From Paenibacillus sp. USDA918EY (GTDB taxonomy: Bacteria > Bacillota > Bacilli > Paenibacillales > Paenibacillaceae): DNA of 64,000 bases. This document shows, piece after piece, positions 52,676 to 61,755 of this stretch. The stretch spans positions 620,001 to 684,000 of the forward strand of contig NZ_WTWY01000001.1 of the NCBI RefSeq assembly GCF_009870825.1. The letters run 5' to 3'. The translations under genes and the position numbers were made by a program. Every line of letters begins with the position of its first letter. Positions within the stretch are counted from its first letter, which is position 1. The notes below the pieces were generated by a model that was not told where the DNA came from, made no database searches, and saw only the letters and a program-made list of their open reading frames with translations.

Positions 52676-53935
52676 TTGAAAAAATTATGCATGTCGTTCA
52701 CGTGTCTATTGCTTGTCGTTCTCATGGTTAGCGGGTGTTCAGGAGGTTCTTCATCTAACGAAAATGTGAAAACGCTTACTTTGTGGTACTGGAACCGAAG
52801 CATCGATGACAACCTCATCAAATCGGTCCAGAAGCAGTTTCCGGGTATTCGCCTCAACGCCCAAAAGATCGGCGGCGATTTCAAATCCAAATTGAAAACG
52901 ACGCTGGCGGCGGGCACCGGCGGACCGGACATCGTAGCCTTTAACGACTGGGTAACGGAGCTGTTCCCAAGCGCCGACCGTTTTTACGATTTGTACGAAC
53001 TCGGCGCCAAAGACATCGAGCAGGATTACCTGGATTGGAAATGGAAACTGGGCGTGACGCCGGAAGGGAAAATGATCGCGTTGCCGATGGATACCGGTCC
53101 TACCGCATTATTTTACCGGGCCGATCTGTTCGAACAGGCCGGGCTTCCGAGCGATCCGGAAGAGGTCCACAAGCTGATGGGAACCTGGGACGATTATTTC
53201 GCCGCAGGCAAAAAGCTGCAGGACGCACTGGGAGGCAAGGTCAAGTTTACGGACAACATCGGCAACATTTATACCCAGGTGAATGCCCAGTCGGACAAAA
53301 TCTATTTTGATAAAAACGAAAACTTCATAGGCGAAAATCCTTCTTCTTCCATGAAAAAAGCATGGGACCTCGCCGTCAAAGCATCCCAAATGGGGCTGCT
53401 GGCCAATGCGAGCACCTTCTCCTCCGAATGGAACGCCGCGGCGAACAATGGAAAGATAGCGTCGTTCGTCGGCGCGGTCTGGTGCAAGGAAATTCTGATG
53501 CAGGCGGCTCCGGACACTTCAGGGAAGTGGCGCGTTGCAAGGGCACCGGGAGGGGACGGCAACAACGGCGGATCCTTTCTGGCCATCATGAAAACGAGCA
53601 AACATCCGCAGGAAGCTTTTGACGTTATCAAATGGCTCGAAAATCCGGAGAACCAGGTAACCGCCATGAAAGAACTCAACCTGTTCCCGTCCGCCGTGAA
53701 AGCGCTGGATTCCGACGTCATGAAACAAAAAGAAGATTTTTTCGGCGGCCAGGTGACCGGCGAAATCTTTTCGGAGTCCGCACGCCATGTGAAACCGGCC
53801 TATTTCGGGACGAAATACGCCAACCTGAACGGCATCGTCAGCCGGGAGCTGTCGGCGGTCGCGATTCAGGGCAAAAATTCGGATCAGGCATGGGAAGACG
53901 CGCTCTCCAGGGTCAAAAAGGAGCTGCTGCGGTAA
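52676..53935 (+). CDS. Sugar ABC transporter substrate-binding lipoprotein (CUT1)
   Basis: A 419-residue exported binding protein, TTG start. The signal peptide ends in the lipobox MVSGC. The mature part begins VKTLTLWYWNR and shows the family 1 pattern (AGTGGPDIVAFNDWV, ALPMDTGPTALFYRADLFEQAG, WLENPENQVTA). GGGAGG lies 9 bases before the TTG at 52676. It is first in a three-gene unit with two permease genes. The sugar cannot be named from sequence. Confidence 0.93.
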   Translation: MKKLCMSFTCLLLVVLMVSGCSGGSSSNENVKTLTLWYWNRSIDDNLIKSVQKQFPGIRLNAQKIGGDFKSKLKTTLAAGTGGPDIVAFNDWVTELFPSADRFYDLYELGAKDIEQDYLDWKWKLGVTPEGKMIALPMDTGPTALFYRADLFEQAGLPSDPEEVHKLMGTWDDYFAAGKKLQDALGGKVKFTDNIGNIYTQVNAQSDKIYFDKNENFIGENPSSSMKKAWDLAVKASQMGLLANASTFSSEWNAAANNGKIASFVGAVWCKEILMQAAPDTSGKWRVARAPGGDGNNGGSFLAIMKTSKHPQEAFDVIKWLENPENQVTAMKELNLFPSAVKALDSDVMKQKEDFFGGQVTGEIFSESARHVKPAYFGTKYANLNGIVSRELSAVAIQGKNSDQAWEDALSRVKKELLR

Positions 53936-53972
53936 ACGATCATACCATCATCGACAATGGAGGTTGAGTCTT

Positions 53973-54935
53973 ATGGGTGAACCTTTACAGAAGCAAACTC
54001 ATTTCGATCCGGGAAGCTCCATGCAGCCTATGGGGCGGAAGACGGGATTGGCGTCCGAAATATGGAAGCACCGGAAAGAGTACCTGGCGATTTCTCCGTT
54101 TTACATTTTGTTTGCGGTGTTCGGACTGTTTCCGATTTTGTTTTCGATGTATCTTTCTTTCCAAAAATGGGACGGCATCGGCGAAATGACCTTTAACGGG
54201 CTGAACAACTATCGGTTCATGGTCACCGATCCCGAATTTTGGAAGGCGGTCGGCAACACGCTGCTGATCTGGATCTATTCCACGATTCCGATGCTGTTTT
54301 TCGCGCTGATCGTGGCGTTTCTGCTGAATGCGTCCTTCGTCAAATTCCGGACGTTTTTCCGGATCGGCTATTTCCTTCCGAACGTCACTTCGCTCGTCGC
54401 CGTAGCCATCGTGTTCAGCACGCTGTTTTCCAACAACTACGGTCTGCTGAACTATTTGCTTTCGCTCTTTGGCATCTCGCCCGTGGAATGGCTGAACAAA
54501 ACGTGGGGCATTCAGCTGGCGGTGTCCGTGATGGTCATCTGGCGCTGGGTCGGCTATAACGCGATCATTTATCTTGCCGGCCTGCAAAGCATTCCGACCG
54601 TATTGTACGAAGCGGCCAAAATCGACGGCGCCACAGGCGTTCAGGCTTTTTTTCGCATCACGATCCCGAATTTGCGGCCGATCATTTTGTTTACGGTCAT
54701 TACGTCGACGATCGGCGGCATGCAAATTTTCACCGAATCCCAGGTGCTGGTCGGCAATGACGGCGGCGTCAGCGGCGGCGGCCTGACGATCGTGCTGTAT
54801 TTGTACCGCGAAGCTTTCGTGAACAACTATTTCGGTTACGGTTCGGCCGTCGGCTGGGGAATGTTCATCCTGATCGCCCTGTTTTCGATCTTCAACTGGC
54901 GGGTCGTTCAGGGCGGCGGCGCCAAAGACGAATAA
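53973..54935 (+). CDS. Sugar ABC transporter permease, MalF/UgpA type
   Basis: A 320-residue inner-membrane permease with six helices and the EAA loop EAAKIDGATGVQAFFRITIPNLRP (split here around residues 212-235), which contacts the ATPase. GGAGGTTGAG precedes the ATG at 53973. It pairs with the next gene as a CUT1 heterodimer. No ATPase gene is present, so a shared MsmK/UgpC-type ATPase encoded elsewhere is expected. Confidence 0.93.
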   Translation: MGEPLQKQTHFDPGSSMQPMGRKTGLASEIWKHRKEYLAISPFYILFAVFGLFPILFSMYLSFQKWDGIGEMTFNGLNNYRFMVTDPEFWKAVGNTLLIWIYSTIPMLFFALIVAFLLNASFVKFRTFFRIGYFLPNVTSLVAVAIVFSTLFSNNYGLLNYLLSLFGISPVEWLNKTWGIQLAVSVMVIWRWVGYNAIIYLAGLQSIPTVLYEAAKIDGATGVQAFFRITIPNLRPIILFTVITSTIGGMQIFTESQVLVGNDGGVSGGGLTIVLYLYREAFVNNYFGYGSAVGWGMFILIALFSIFNWRVVQGGGAKDE

Positions 54936-54950
54936 ACGGGGGTGCATCGC

Positions 54951-55772
54951 ATGGCTATCCGAAAATCGATCCTGCTCTATTTCGGTTTGATCGTTGGACT
55001 CATCATTTCCGTCTTTCCGTTTTATTGGCTTGTGGTCATGTCTACGCGCACGACGGCGGAGATTTACAGCTTCCCGCCCAAGTTTTGGTTCGGGACCCAC
55101 CTGATCGACAACATTTCGCGGGTCCTGCAAAACATCGATTTCTTCGGCGCTTTCCTGAACACGCTGTTCGTGGCGGGGTGCAGCACCGTGCTGGTGTTGT
55201 TCTTCGATTCGCTCGCCGGTTATACGTTCGCCAAATTCAAATTTCCGGGCAAAAAATGGCTGTTCGTCCTGCTCTTAGCGACGATGATGGCTCCGGCGCA
55301 GCTTTCGCTTGTCCCGTCTTTCGTCATTATGGCGAAGTTCGGCTGGGTCGGCACCTTCAAAGCACTGATCATCCCGGGCATGGCGAACGCGTTCGGAATA
55401 TTCTGGATTCGGCAATATGCCGAGGAATCCGTGCCTACCGAACTGCTCGACGCGGGACGGATCGACGGCTGCGGCTTTTTCCGGCTCTATTGGAACGTGG
55501 CCTTGCCGATTTTGCGGCCGGCCCTTTCCTTCCTGGGCGCGTTTACGTTTATCGGCGCGTGGAACGATTACCTGTGGCCGCTCATCATTTTGAACGACGA
55601 AAGCAAGTTTACGCTGCAGGTGGCCCTGTCTTCCTTGAACGGCATTTACACCACGGACTATTCGATGGTCATCGCCGGTACGCTGCTTGCGGTGGTACCG
55701 CTGATCATTTTGTTCCTGTTCGTCAGCAAACAGTTCATTTCGGACATTGCCGCCGGCGCAATCAAAAGCTGA
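54951..55772 (+). CDS. Sugar ABC transporter permease, MalG/AraQ type
   Basis: A 273-residue permease with six helices. The EAA-like loop is TELLDAGRIDGCGFFRLYWN, near residues 162-181, in which the usual EAA is LLDAG. CGGGGGTG precedes the ATG at 54951, 15 bases after the first permease. It ends a three-gene operon, followed by a terminator about 80 bases on. Confidence 0.93.
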   Translation: MAIRKSILLYFGLIVGLIISVFPFYWLVVMSTRTTAEIYSFPPKFWFGTHLIDNISRVLQNIDFFGAFLNTLFVAGCSTVLVLFFDSLAGYTFAKFKFPGKKWLFVLLLATMMAPAQLSLVPSFVIMAKFGWVGTFKALIIPGMANAFGIFWIRQYAEESVPTELLDAGRIDGCGFFRLYWNVALPILRPALSFLGAFTFIGAWNDYLWPLIILNDESKFTLQVALSSLNGIYTTDYSMVIAGTLLAVVPLIILFLFVSKQFISDIAAGAIKS

Positions 55773-55849
55773 AATGCCCAGACTGTCGGACTGCCCGGCT
55801 GCACCGCCGCTTCAAGATGATCGAAGGCTTGAGGCTGCCATAACTTTGC

Positions 55850-55888
55850 AAAGCCGTCCCGGCGACAGCCTGGGCGGTTTTGCTTTTC
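55850..55888 (+). terminator. Terminator of the CUT1 sugar operon
   Basis: AAGCCGTCCC and GGGCGGTTTT arms followed by GCTTTT. Confidence 0.75.
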
Positions 55889-56072
55889 CGGAGGAGAACA
55901 ATTCACGCAGGATTTTGAAATCATGATGCCCGGGAGTGTAAAGTTGACTAAACTTATTCATTGCCTATCTCCGCATCAAGGCCGATGGTATCATTACCAA
56001 TATCAGGTGCGCGCAACCATTGTTAATATGAGGATTTTGCAAAATCTTCAATATAAAAAAGGGGATATGGAT

Positions 56073-56777
56073 ATGAGTAAAGACAGTATCATTAAGTCGA
56101 TGTTATCGGATCAAGTAAGCATGACGCCAAACGGATTTCTCGCAGATCACTTAAGCCCGGCCCAATTTGCGGATTGTTATGAGCTTTTTTTTGACAAGAT
56201 CCTGGAAATTAGTGCGTCGGATATCACTGGAGTAGAGGGCTACGGCGAGTTCAACGAGGATTGCAAAACAGAGTATCCAACCTGCAGGGAATATCTGATC
56301 GACACCTTTGCGGAAGAGAAGGAAGGATATTGGTTTCATTGGAAGGAACTTTACGATACGACGATGTTGGACCGCGGCTTTGTCGAAACGTATTTGAAGG
56401 AAATGGCCGCCAGAATCGATTATTGTGAAGGACAACGGTATTTGGTCAATAATAATACGTTTTTTGAGATTATGATCACGGATGGAAAAACAACGGTCGG
56501 TTTCCCGGATTGGAGCCGATCCGGCATATGCGATTTCCTTTTGGATTTTGCCATTATGGACTTAAATAAGCCTTACTTGCACATCCCTGAATTGCTGTTC
56601 GAGTATTGCAAAAAAAGGGACATTTTCATTCCCTATTTTAAAGAAAGATTTTTATGCATGGCGTATTATAAAGGGGTCGATACCTTGCGTTGGCATGCGT
56701 CGATCGATGACACGGAATCTTGCACGTCCATCATGACATCGATCAGTCAGCTGAAGGACAGAATCTACGCCTTATAA
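56073..56777 (+). CDS. Degenerate aminoglycoside-phosphotransferase-like protein (pseudokinase)
   Basis: A 234-residue protein that aligns by eye with the C-terminal lobe of APH/hygromycin-type kinases: YLIDTFAEEKEGYWFHWKEL, RYLVNNNTFFEIMITDG and VGFPDWSRSGICDFLLDFA match the family's RHLxHGDxxxxN and VIDWxxAxxGDxxxDxA regions. The catalytic His-Gly-Asp is replaced by Asn126-Asn127-Asn128, and the nucleotide-binding N-lobe is missing. It therefore cannot be a normal kinase and may be a ligand-binding protein. GGGG 8 bases upstream supports ATG 56073. It lies 11 bases before an HTH gene, so the two probably form one operon. Confidence 0.7.
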   Translation: MSKDSIIKSMLSDQVSMTPNGFLADHLSPAQFADCYELFFDKILEISASDITGVEGYGEFNEDCKTEYPTCREYLIDTFAEEKEGYWFHWKELYDTTMLDRGFVETYLKEMAARIDYCEGQRYLVNNNTFFEIMITDGKTTVGFPDWSRSGICDFLLDFAIMDLNKPYLHIPELLFEYCKKRDIFIPYFKERFLCMAYYKGVDTLRWHASIDDTESCTSIMTSISQLKDRIYAL

Positions 56778-56788
56778 AGGGTGATCGT

Positions 56789-57502
56789 ATGAAGTATGAA
56801 AACGCCGGCGAAGTCATACCCGAGAAGCTATTGAAAGAAATCCAAAAATACGCGGCCGGGAAACTGTTATATATTCCAATCGGAAAGGAAAAGAAGGGCT
56901 GGGGTGAAGCAACCGGTTACCGGGATCGATTGCAGAAGCGGAATAGGATGATTCGCAATAAATATGCCGGTGGAATGACCGTTTCGGAGCTCGCGGACGA
57001 ATATTTTTTATCCTTGGATTCGATCAAGAAAATCATTTATTCGAAGAGAAATGACGGACATATGACGTATGCTCCAACCGTACGATCGGCCGTCGAATAT
57101 ACGAATATCGGGATGCTCGAAGAATGGATCCAATGTTTTCTGCAACTGACGCTAAAAACGGACCCCGTATTATATGATTTCATGGAAGAAAAGCATGTCT
57201 ATTTTGGCGTCGTAAAGTTTCCCTTGCGTCTTGTCCAGCTAGATGGAATAGAGGTGTGGGGAAATGCAATTGGAGCGGATGAACCGGATGAAACGGGTGA
57301 TCACGCGGCGGATCTTCCGCCTCTCCTGATTCAATATGAAGAAGGCAAATTTTATTGCATCGAGCAAAAAGAAATGTTAGCCGCATTAAAACGACGCAAA
57401 GTAAACGCATATCCAACCGTCATTGTTTTAAAAGAAACGGCGGATTATAAAAGGTTTATGAAGCATTATGGGAATGTGTTGTTTTTTATCGACCGGACAT
57501 GA
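56789..57502 (+). CDS. CD3324-type HTH protein fused to an unknown C-terminal domain
   Basis: A 237-residue protein. Residues 1-88 match the small CD3324 family (KYENAGEVIPEKLLKEIQKYAAGKLLYIP, the WGEATGYRDRLQKRNRMI stretch and the HTH SELADEYFLSLDSIKKIIYSKR). That family normally stops near residue 90, but here about 150 residues follow, with no family I recognise (IQCFLQLTLKTD, KFPLRLVQLDGIEVWGNAIG, a short acidic loop, then VLKETADYKRFMKHYG). AAGGGTG precedes the ATG. Coupled to the pseudokinase gene upstream, the pair could be a sensor-regulator. Confidence 0.72.
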   Translation: MKYENAGEVIPEKLLKEIQKYAAGKLLYIPIGKEKKGWGEATGYRDRLQKRNRMIRNKYAGGMTVSELADEYFLSLDSIKKIIYSKRNDGHMTYAPTVRSAVEYTNIGMLEEWIQCFLQLTLKTDPVLYDFMEEKHVYFGVVKFPLRLVQLDGIEVWGNAIGADEPDETGDHAADLPPLLIQYEEGKFYCIEQKEMLAALKRRKVNAYPTVIVLKETADYKRFMKHYGNVLFFIDRT

Positions 57503-57627
57503 GTACGCATATTTTCAAATTTGGGGCCGTCCCAAAAGTCATCTTGACCAGTGGGCGGCTCTTTGGTCTGTTATTAGGACGCTGCGGAAGGAAGCATTCC
57601 TCCAATCGCTGCCCGCCCCAGAACATA

Positions 57628-57671
57628 TAAAAAGGCGATCTTCGCCCGTCTTTTATCGGGGAAAATCGCCT
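57628..57671 (-). terminator. Terminator of the tsuA-tusA unit
   Basis: On the minus strand AGGCGAT and ATCGCCT arms are followed by TTTTTAT, nine bases past the tusA stop. Confidence 0.85.
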
Positions 57672-57679
57672 AAAACCAC

Positions 57680-57907
57680 TTATTTCTTCTGAACCGTAAT
57701 CGTCCAGGAAGCATCGTCTATCTGTTCGAAGTTCGTGACGGCGTGACCGGCTTCGGCAGCCCAGCGCGGAATGGCTTCCGTCGCTTGCGTGCAATCAAAA
57801 TCGATCACCAGTTCATCTCCGCTGTCGAGCGTTTCGATCGCCTGCTTGGCTTCAATTAACGGAAACGGGCATACCATTCCGACGACGGCCAGCTTTTGTT
57901 GTTTCAT
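57680..57907 (-). CDS. tusA: TusA/SirA-family sulfur carrier (TsuB-like)
   Basis: A 75-residue IF3-like protein. The sulfur-carrying Cys is in GMVCPFPLIEAKQAIE (Cys13, C-P-x-P motif). GGGAGGATG lies before the ATG. It follows the YeeE/YedE thiosulfate permease by 17 bases. In the TsuA-TsuB system the TusA-like partner takes sulfur from thiosulfate delivered by the permease, and this pair matches that arrangement. Confidence 0.93.
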   Translation of the reverse strand: MKQQKLAVVGMVCPFPLIEAKQAIETLDSGDELVIDFDCTQATEAIPRWAAEAGHAVTNFEQIDDASWTITVQKK

Positions 57908-57924
57908 GATAAGATCATCCTCCC

Positions 57925-58992
57925 TTAAGTTGTTGATGTGCGAAGCGCCGCACTTGGATTCGTTTTGGTTTTGGTCCGCGGGCGTACATAAACGAAGTAA
58001 GACGCCGTCCAGGTACCGAGAATCATAAAGGCAAGGGAAACCCAGCCCTGCCAGGTCATCATCGCGGTCATCACCAGACCGTTACCGATGGAGCAGCCGC
58101 CGGCCCAGCTGGCGCCAAAGCCCATCAGAATCCCGCCGATGAAGCTTGAGACCGCCGTTTTGGCATCCGGAGCTCTGAAACGGAATTCACGGCTGCCTTT
58201 TGCGGCGATAAAAGATCCGATCAGAATGCCGAGAACGAGGAACATGCCCCAATTCACGAATTTATCGCTGTCCCCTGTAACCAAATACTGCAAAATATTC
58301 GCGGAAGGCGTGGTTATGCCCAGACCGGACATCCGGCCGGTCGCTTCGCTGAGCGGCCAAGCAAGAAGAGCGATCAACCCTACCAAAATCGCCGTAAAAA
58401 ACGGATGCCACCGCTTTTCGAACAACAGGTGGTTCAGACCGGAACGTTTCGCTTTCATGGTCGGAATGGCCACCTTCGGTTTGCGCAGCTGCCGAATGAC
58501 AAAAATTACAGTGATAACGGCAAGAATAGCAATAAACGGCCAGACGGAAAGGCCGAACATTTCCGGAATCGAATTCACCGGTGCGTCAAATTTTTTGATT
58601 CCATTGTTGATTGGGGCAAGCGCTCCGGTTTTCATCGTCGCACTCATCGCCATGTAACCAAAAAGCGCGATCCAGCTGCCGATCAGACCTTCCCCGGCAC
58701 GGTACCATGTACCCGTCGCACAACCGCCGGCAAGGATTATCCCGATCCCGAATATAAAAGATCCGAGGATCGTTGCGACCCAAGGAAACGCGCCTGCGCT
58801 AAATTCAATCAGACCAGCCTGAATGAGGGCAAAAACGCCGACGCTTTGAATCGTGATGGCGATCAGCAGGGCGTAGAACATGCGATTATCTTTGGTTAAA
58901 TACATGTCTCTGAACCCGCCCGTCAGGCAGAAGCGGCCGCGTTGCATCACAAATCCCAGCAAGGCGCCGCATAACAAGCCCGTTAACATCAT
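57925..58992 (-). CDS. tsuA: TsuA/YeeE-type thiosulfate uptake permease
   Basis: A 355-residue membrane protein with about ten helices of the YeeE/YedE (DUF395) family. Conserved transport cysteines are visible in QRGRFCLTGG (residue about 22), LAGGCATGTWYRAGEG (about 91) and GGCSIGNGL (about 309), as known for TsuA. AAAGGGGGTT precedes the start; the longer frame is rejected. It is first in a two-gene unit with tusA, under a promoter with a palindromic operator. Confidence 0.93.
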   Translation of the reverse strand: MMLTGLLCGALLGFVMQRGRFCLTGGFRDMYLTKDNRMFYALLIAITIQSVGVFALIQAGLIEFSAGAFPWVATILGSFIFGIGIILAGGCATGTWYRAGEGLIGSWIALFGYMAMSATMKTGALAPINNGIKKFDAPVNSIPEMFGLSVWPFIAILAVITVIFVIRQLRKPKVAIPTMKAKRSGLNHLLFEKRWHPFFTAILVGLIALLAWPLSEATGRMSGLGITTPSANILQYLVTGDSDKFVNWGMFLVLGILIGSFIAAKGSREFRFRAPDAKTAVSSFIGGILMGFGASWAGGCSIGNGLVMTAMMTWQGWVSLAFMILGTWTASYFVYVRPRTKTKTNPSAALRTSTT

Positions 58993-59044
58993 ATGGGAAC
59001 CCCCTTTTTCTATGAATTCAAATACTAGTAAAACGCTTTGAATT

Positions 59045-59085
59045 ATCGGTATTACCGATTTTAGCAGATCAAAAGGAGATGTCAA
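59045..59085 (-). promoter_or_regulatory. Promoter and operator of tsuA-tusA
   Basis: On the minus strand TTGACA (59085-59080) and TAAAAT (59063-59058) are 16 bases apart. ATCGGTA-A-TACCGAT (59059-59045), a perfect 7-base inverted repeat, overlaps and follows the -10. The regulator is not known; a sulfur-responsive repressor is likely. Confidence 0.75.
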
Positions 59086-59195
59086 TGGTCAAAAATGTTA
59101 GCGGGGCTGTTTCAAATGAAGGGAAGTATGCGCCTCAAAAAAATGATTGTAAGGGAAGTTTAAACACAAACGTAGCGAAATAGTTTAGAATAGGG

Positions 59196-59210
59196 TGAAA
59201 TAATATTTCA
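59196..59210. promoter_or_regulatory. Palindrome before the AraC sensor gene
   Basis: TGAAATA-A-TATTTCA is a perfect inverted repeat 42 bases before the start codon, possibly an operator or part of the promoter. Confidence 0.5.
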
Positions 59211-59251
59211 TCATTCAGTTTGTTTTATGACATTTTACTTAGGAGGTCATC

Positions 59252-61567
59252 ATGGTGAACCGTGTCTGGCAAACGTATCGCACTGTGTTGTTTTGTCGGC
59301 TTTTCGCCAACTATTTTGCGCTGATTCTCATTCCAGTCATCGTAGCCAGCGTACTGACCCACTTCTTTGTCGTCCGGTTGATCGAGCGTGATGCGGAAAC
59401 ATTAAACAACACCATCATGCAGCATTTCTCGGAGCAAATTGACGACACCTTCGGTACGCTTGAGCGGGATATGGTGAACATGCTGTCGGCTGTAAGCGTC
59501 AAGAGCTTTCTGAGATCGACCGGCAATCCGGCCGAACTTCAGCAACGCTATGAATCGATCCATTCGCTTATGCAGCAGATGAACAAACTGGATTCTGGTA
59601 ATCTGGTGTACAAATCGTTCCTGTATTTTGCGAACGAGGACCTTGTCATCGACGGCAAAACGTACAACGGCAAAGATGAGTATTTCCGGGAGCAATACCC
59701 GATCAAAGACACGGATGTCCCCTCGTATTTCGCCAATTTTACCGGCAAGAAGTCGATGGTTTTTGCCAAATCCCATACCGTTTATGAAAGGCCGCCATAC
59801 ACCCGGGACATCGTCTCGACCCATTCGAACATCGCCGTAATGATGAGCTATCCGTTCAACAGCAGCAGCCCCGACGTCTATTTGGTTGTGAATTTAGATC
59901 AGGATAAGCTTCGCGAACGACTGGGCATTCAGGAGAAATGGGTGACGGATACGATGCTGGTCAACTCGGACGGCTCCGTCCTGATCGCAAACGGATCGTC
60001 CGGGTTCCGGCCGGATTCGTTCGCGTCGATGATCCGCACGAAGCCGGAACATGATTTATTTTTAAACGATGACGGGAAAGCGCTTACATATACGAAATCC
60101 CGGTTCGATGATTCATGGTACTATGTGAGCATGATCGACCTGCAAACCCTGTTGAAGCCGGCTCATACGATCCGTATGATGACGGTCGCGCTGCTTTGCA
60201 TGTTTATCATCGTGGGCGGCCTGGTTTCTTACGTGTTGAGCCGGAGGCTGTACAACCCGATCCGCGAAATCAAATCCGGGCTGGAATCGCAGCATCTGGG
60301 CGATGCACCCGGTTTGCATAACGGCAACGAGTTCGATATGATCAAACGGTTTTCCCGTTTGCTGATCTCGAGGAACAAAGAGCTGGCACAGACGGTGGAC
60401 GGCATGTTTCCGATCGTCCGGGAGCAGTTTATCGTCAAAGTATTGCTCGGTGAATACCGCGACAGCCTGTCGATCGGATATTACGCGAAAGAAATTTCCT
60501 TCCCCTACAACCCGGTTGCAGCCGCAACGGTGCTTTGTATTGAAATCCAATACTACTCGCCATTCGCGGACCAGCTGTCCGAGACGTCCAAATCTTTTAA
60601 GCTGGCCGAGCTGAAGGAGAAGATCCGCAAACTGTCTCCGGCCATGATTTGGGTATGTCAGACGCGTTCCGATCTATTGGCCTGCGTGCTGCATCATGAA
60701 GAGAATCGGCTTTGCGATCCTGGGGAGACGGCGAATGCCATCAAACAGCTTCTGCAGCAGCCTGATTACAAAGCTTCCATTGGAATTGGGAAAACGGTTC
60801 ACGCGATCGCCGCCCTCCATCAGTCTTACAACCATGCGCTTTCGATGCTCAAATATAAGAGTCTGCAGCCCGGCGCGGAAATTTGCAGCGAACAAAGGGA
60901 GTGGAAGGGAAGAATATCAGGCGACAGTTTTTTGTCTGCCCATGAAGTAAACCGGATCTTAAATTGGTATAAAGCCGGGGATTGCAAAAGCTTGCTCCAG
61001 TCCGTGTTCGACTTGCTGGACGCCGGAATGCGAAGCAACACAAACGCACACCAGATGAAAAATTTAGCCATCGATGTGCTGAACACTTGGACCCGCGCCG
61101 TCGAGAGCGAGCGCAACGATTTTGACATTTCGGTCTATTCCGAGTTTTTTGCCGCCATCAACCGCTGCGTGACCTGGGAAGAAATGAGGCAAACGTTCCG
61201 CGACATCCACGGCGCATTGTTCCGGACGATCGAACCGTCGGATCGGAAACAGCAGTTTGCCGAAATTTTGGCCTATATTCAGAACCACTATAATGAAGAG
61301 CTTTCCATTGAATATTTCGCGGAGCAAATGAACATGTCCGCCGGGCATTTCAGCCGCATGTTCAAGGAAGAAGTGGGTGAGAAATATGTGGAATACATTG
61401 CCAAATACCGGATTTCGAAAGCGAAGCAATTTTTGCTGGAAACGGATCTGAAAATCGACGATATCGCAGAACAAATCGGCTATTGGGGAAGGAATTCGTT
61501 CATCCGTAATTTTCGCAGGTATGAAGGAATTACCCCGGCTAAATATCGCATGATGCATCAATCCTGA
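59252..61567 (+). CDS. Membrane-bound AraC-family sensor-regulator (CACHE domain)
   Basis: A 771-residue protein. A helix at residues 17-40 (LFANYFALILIPVIVASVLTH region), an extracellular CACHE-like sensor at 40-300 (TFGTLERDMVNMLS, VYLVVNLDQDKLRERLG, SDGSVLIANG), a second helix at 308-330, a linker, then the AraC double HTH at 665-768 (IEYFAEQMNMSAGHFSRMFKEEVG and IDDIAEQIGYWGRNSFIRNFRRYEGITPAKYR). Such proteins in Paenibacillus precede LplB/YtcP/LipO operons, as here, and are thought to activate them when the sugar is sensed outside. AGGAGGTCATC precedes the ATG. Confidence 0.93.
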   Translation: MVNRVWQTYRTVLFCRLFANYFALILIPVIVASVLTHFFVVRLIERDAETLNNTIMQHFSEQIDDTFGTLERDMVNMLSAVSVKSFLRSTGNPAELQQRYESIHSLMQQMNKLDSGNLVYKSFLYFANEDLVIDGKTYNGKDEYFREQYPIKDTDVPSYFANFTGKKSMVFAKSHTVYERPPYTRDIVSTHSNIAVMMSYPFNSSSPDVYLVVNLDQDKLRERLGIQEKWVTDTMLVNSDGSVLIANGSSGFRPDSFASMIRTKPEHDLFLNDDGKALTYTKSRFDDSWYYVSMIDLQTLLKPAHTIRMMTVALLCMFIIVGGLVSYVLSRRLYNPIREIKSGLESQHLGDAPGLHNGNEFDMIKRFSRLLISRNKELAQTVDGMFPIVREQFIVKVLLGEYRDSLSIGYYAKEISFPYNPVAAATVLCIEIQYYSPFADQLSETSKSFKLAELKEKIRKLSPAMIWVCQTRSDLLACVLHHEENRLCDPGETANAIKQLLQQPDYKASIGIGKTVHAIAALHQSYNHALSMLKYKSLQPGAEICSEQREWKGRISGDSFLSAHEVNRILNWYKAGDCKSLLQSVFDLLDAGMRSNTNAHQMKNLAIDVLNTWTRAVESERNDFDISVYSEFFAAINRCVTWEEMRQTFRDIHGALFRTIEPSDRKQQFAEILAYIQNHYNEELSIEYFAEQMNMSAGHFSRMFKEEVGEKYVEYIAKYRISKAKQFLLETDLKIDDIAEQIGYWGRNSFIRNFRRYEGITPAKYRMMHQS

Positions 61568-61598
61568 GACTTCTTTTTTTGGGAAGTCTCATTTTTTT
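61566..61598 (+). terminator. Terminator between the sensor gene and the lplB-like operon
   Basis: GAGACTTC and GAAGTCTC arms followed by A and seven T. It isolates the ABC operon from the regulator transcript. Confidence 0.9.
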
Positions 61599-61755
61599 CG
61601 CCCGCTTGTCATGCGAGTAGCGCTGCGGTGCGGGATGCAAAAACGGAGACGTCCCGAAAACATGATGCTTTACCCGTGACTCGCCAAACCCGTATAGTCA
61701 GGGCAAAGATTCAGTATGGGTGGCGTGCAAACGCCTGCCAAAGGGGGTGGAACCG

